The notes beneath the pieces were generated by a model. It saw nothing but the letters and a program-made list of their open reading frames with translations. It searched no databases and had not been told where the DNA came from. Position numbers and translations under genes: made by a program. Below, piece by piece: positions 5,322 to 5,790 of a DNA stretch of 5,790 bases. The stretch is from an uncultured Pseudorhodobacter sp. GTDB taxonomy: Bacteria; Pseudomonadota; Alphaproteobacteria; Rhodobacterales; Rhodobacteraceae. Every line of letters starts with the position of its first letter. Within the stretch, counting starts at the first letter, position 1. The stretch lies in the NCBI GenBank assembly GCA_945957495.1, contig CAMFLG010000229.1, positions 1-5,790 of the forward strand. Direction: 5' to 3'.

Positions 5322-5790
5322 ATGCTCTATCTTGTGGATGGCACGAGTCACGATTTCTTTTTCCGGACCGATGCCGAATATGAATCGCAGTTCAAGAATA
5401 GCTTTTGTCACCTTTTGGCGACCGAGTTGGGGTCGGGTTCTGCACGGTATTTTCCGGGGCCAAAGGTGTTGGGGTTGGAAACCGGTGCGCTTGCGTCGCG
5501 GGTGGCCGATGAAATCCGCCGCCTGCCGCTGACGGAAAAGGTGTTTCTGTGCGGCTATAGCCGGGGCGGGGCCGCCGTGATTGCGGCGGCGAAACTGGTC
5601 AAGCGACCCATTGAGGCGATGTTTCTGTTTGATGCCGTGGATCGCACGCTTGATCTGTCTACCGCAGTGATTTCAAAGAATGTGGGCTTTGCTTACAACG
5701 CCATCCGCGATCCGAAATTCGCCGAGAAGTTTCAGAAAGAGGTGGACGAAAAGGCCAAAACCCTGACGCGGGAAATGACCAGATTCGTGG
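5322..5790 (+). CDS. Serine-hydrolase-like protein (alpha/beta-hydrolase fold), 3' end outside window
   Basis: ATG 5322 opens a frame of 156 codons that continues off the right edge. It begins MLYLVDGTSHDFFF and contains EKVFLCGYSRGGAAVIAAA (72-90): a hydrophobic strand, the GxSxG nucleophile elbow with S80 as the presumed nucleophile, and a small-residue helix, as in alpha/beta hydrolases. EAMFLFDAVDRTLDL (98-112) is the next strand, with D104 or D107 a possible acidic triad member. KNVGFAYNAIRDPKF (119-133) recalls lipases and DUF2235-like hydrolases, where an N-V-x-x-A-x-x-A-x-R-D segment follows. The catalytic His would lie beyond the window. There is no signal peptide. The first 100 bases are 45% GC against 67% for the first 100 of dapE, suggesting different history. 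An in-frame GTG at 5313 is an alternative start and no strong ribosome-binding site is visible. Substrate and exact family are not identified. Confidence 0.7.
   Translation, partial: MLYLVDGTSHDFFFRTDAEYESQFKNSFCHLLATELGSGSARYFPGPKVLGLETGALASRVADEIRRLPLTEKVFLCGYSRGGAAVIAAAKLVKRPIEAMFLFDAVDRTLDLSTAVISKNVGFAYNAIRDPKFAEKFQKEVDEKAKTLTREMTRFV

Noticed and set aside
1..5790. CRISPR array, insertion sequence, tRNA, phage or toxin-antitoxin module
   Set aside because: No regularly spaced direct repeats, transposase-like frames with terminal repeats, cloverleaf sequences or small paired genes were found on reading both strands.

Overview
The window looks like ordinary chromosome from a GC-rich alphaproteobacterium, most likely the Rhodobacteraceae/Paracoccaceae (Rhodobacterales) group. 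I base this on the strong G/C third-position bias, a Hint_2-type 'hedgehog/intein' protein of the kind abundant in that group, the character of the DapE and RNase R proteins, and an intergenic 'GGGAGTATTTTTG...ATGAAAG' stretch that I recall as recurrent in those genomes. The taxonomy is inference; there is no rRNA or other marker here.

Layout. Positions 1-939 (minus strand) carry the N-terminal 313 residues of a Hint-domain protein that runs off the left edge. It has a beta-rich N-terminal domain and a Hint domain that seems to lack the usual catalytic Cys and His. Positions 940-1225 form a divergent intergenic region with two inverted repeats and a tentative promoter for the rightward genes. 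Positions 1226-2380 (+) encode DapE, the lysine/meso-DAP pathway desuccinylase, with a complete metal-binding and catalytic residue set. Its stop codon overlaps the GTG start of a 140-residue ElaA-like GNAT acetyltransferase (2377-2799), so the two are probably co-transcribed and translationally coupled. Positions 2800-2961 are non-coding, with two short GC-rich hairpins, the second followed by a T-run (candidate terminator). Positions 2962-5223 (+) encode full-length RNase R (753 aa: winged helix, cold-shock-like region, RNB, S1, basic tail). A 12-bp perfect inverted repeat follows at 5243-5276. From 5322 to the right edge is the first 156 residues of a serine-hydrolase-like protein with a GYSRG nucleophile elbow; its opening 100 bases are visibly AT-richer (45% GC) than the start of dapE (67% GC).

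How the genes fit together. dapE and rnr are housekeeping functions (cell-wall precursor/lysine synthesis and structured-RNA decay) and the GNAT rides with dapE. The two edge genes are the less ordinary parts: the Hint protein with a degenerate active site and the lower-GC hydrolase. I see no CRISPR array, tRNA, rRNA, insertion sequence or phage gene, and nothing that amounts to a demonstrable new system. The edge genes would need flanking sequence to judge.
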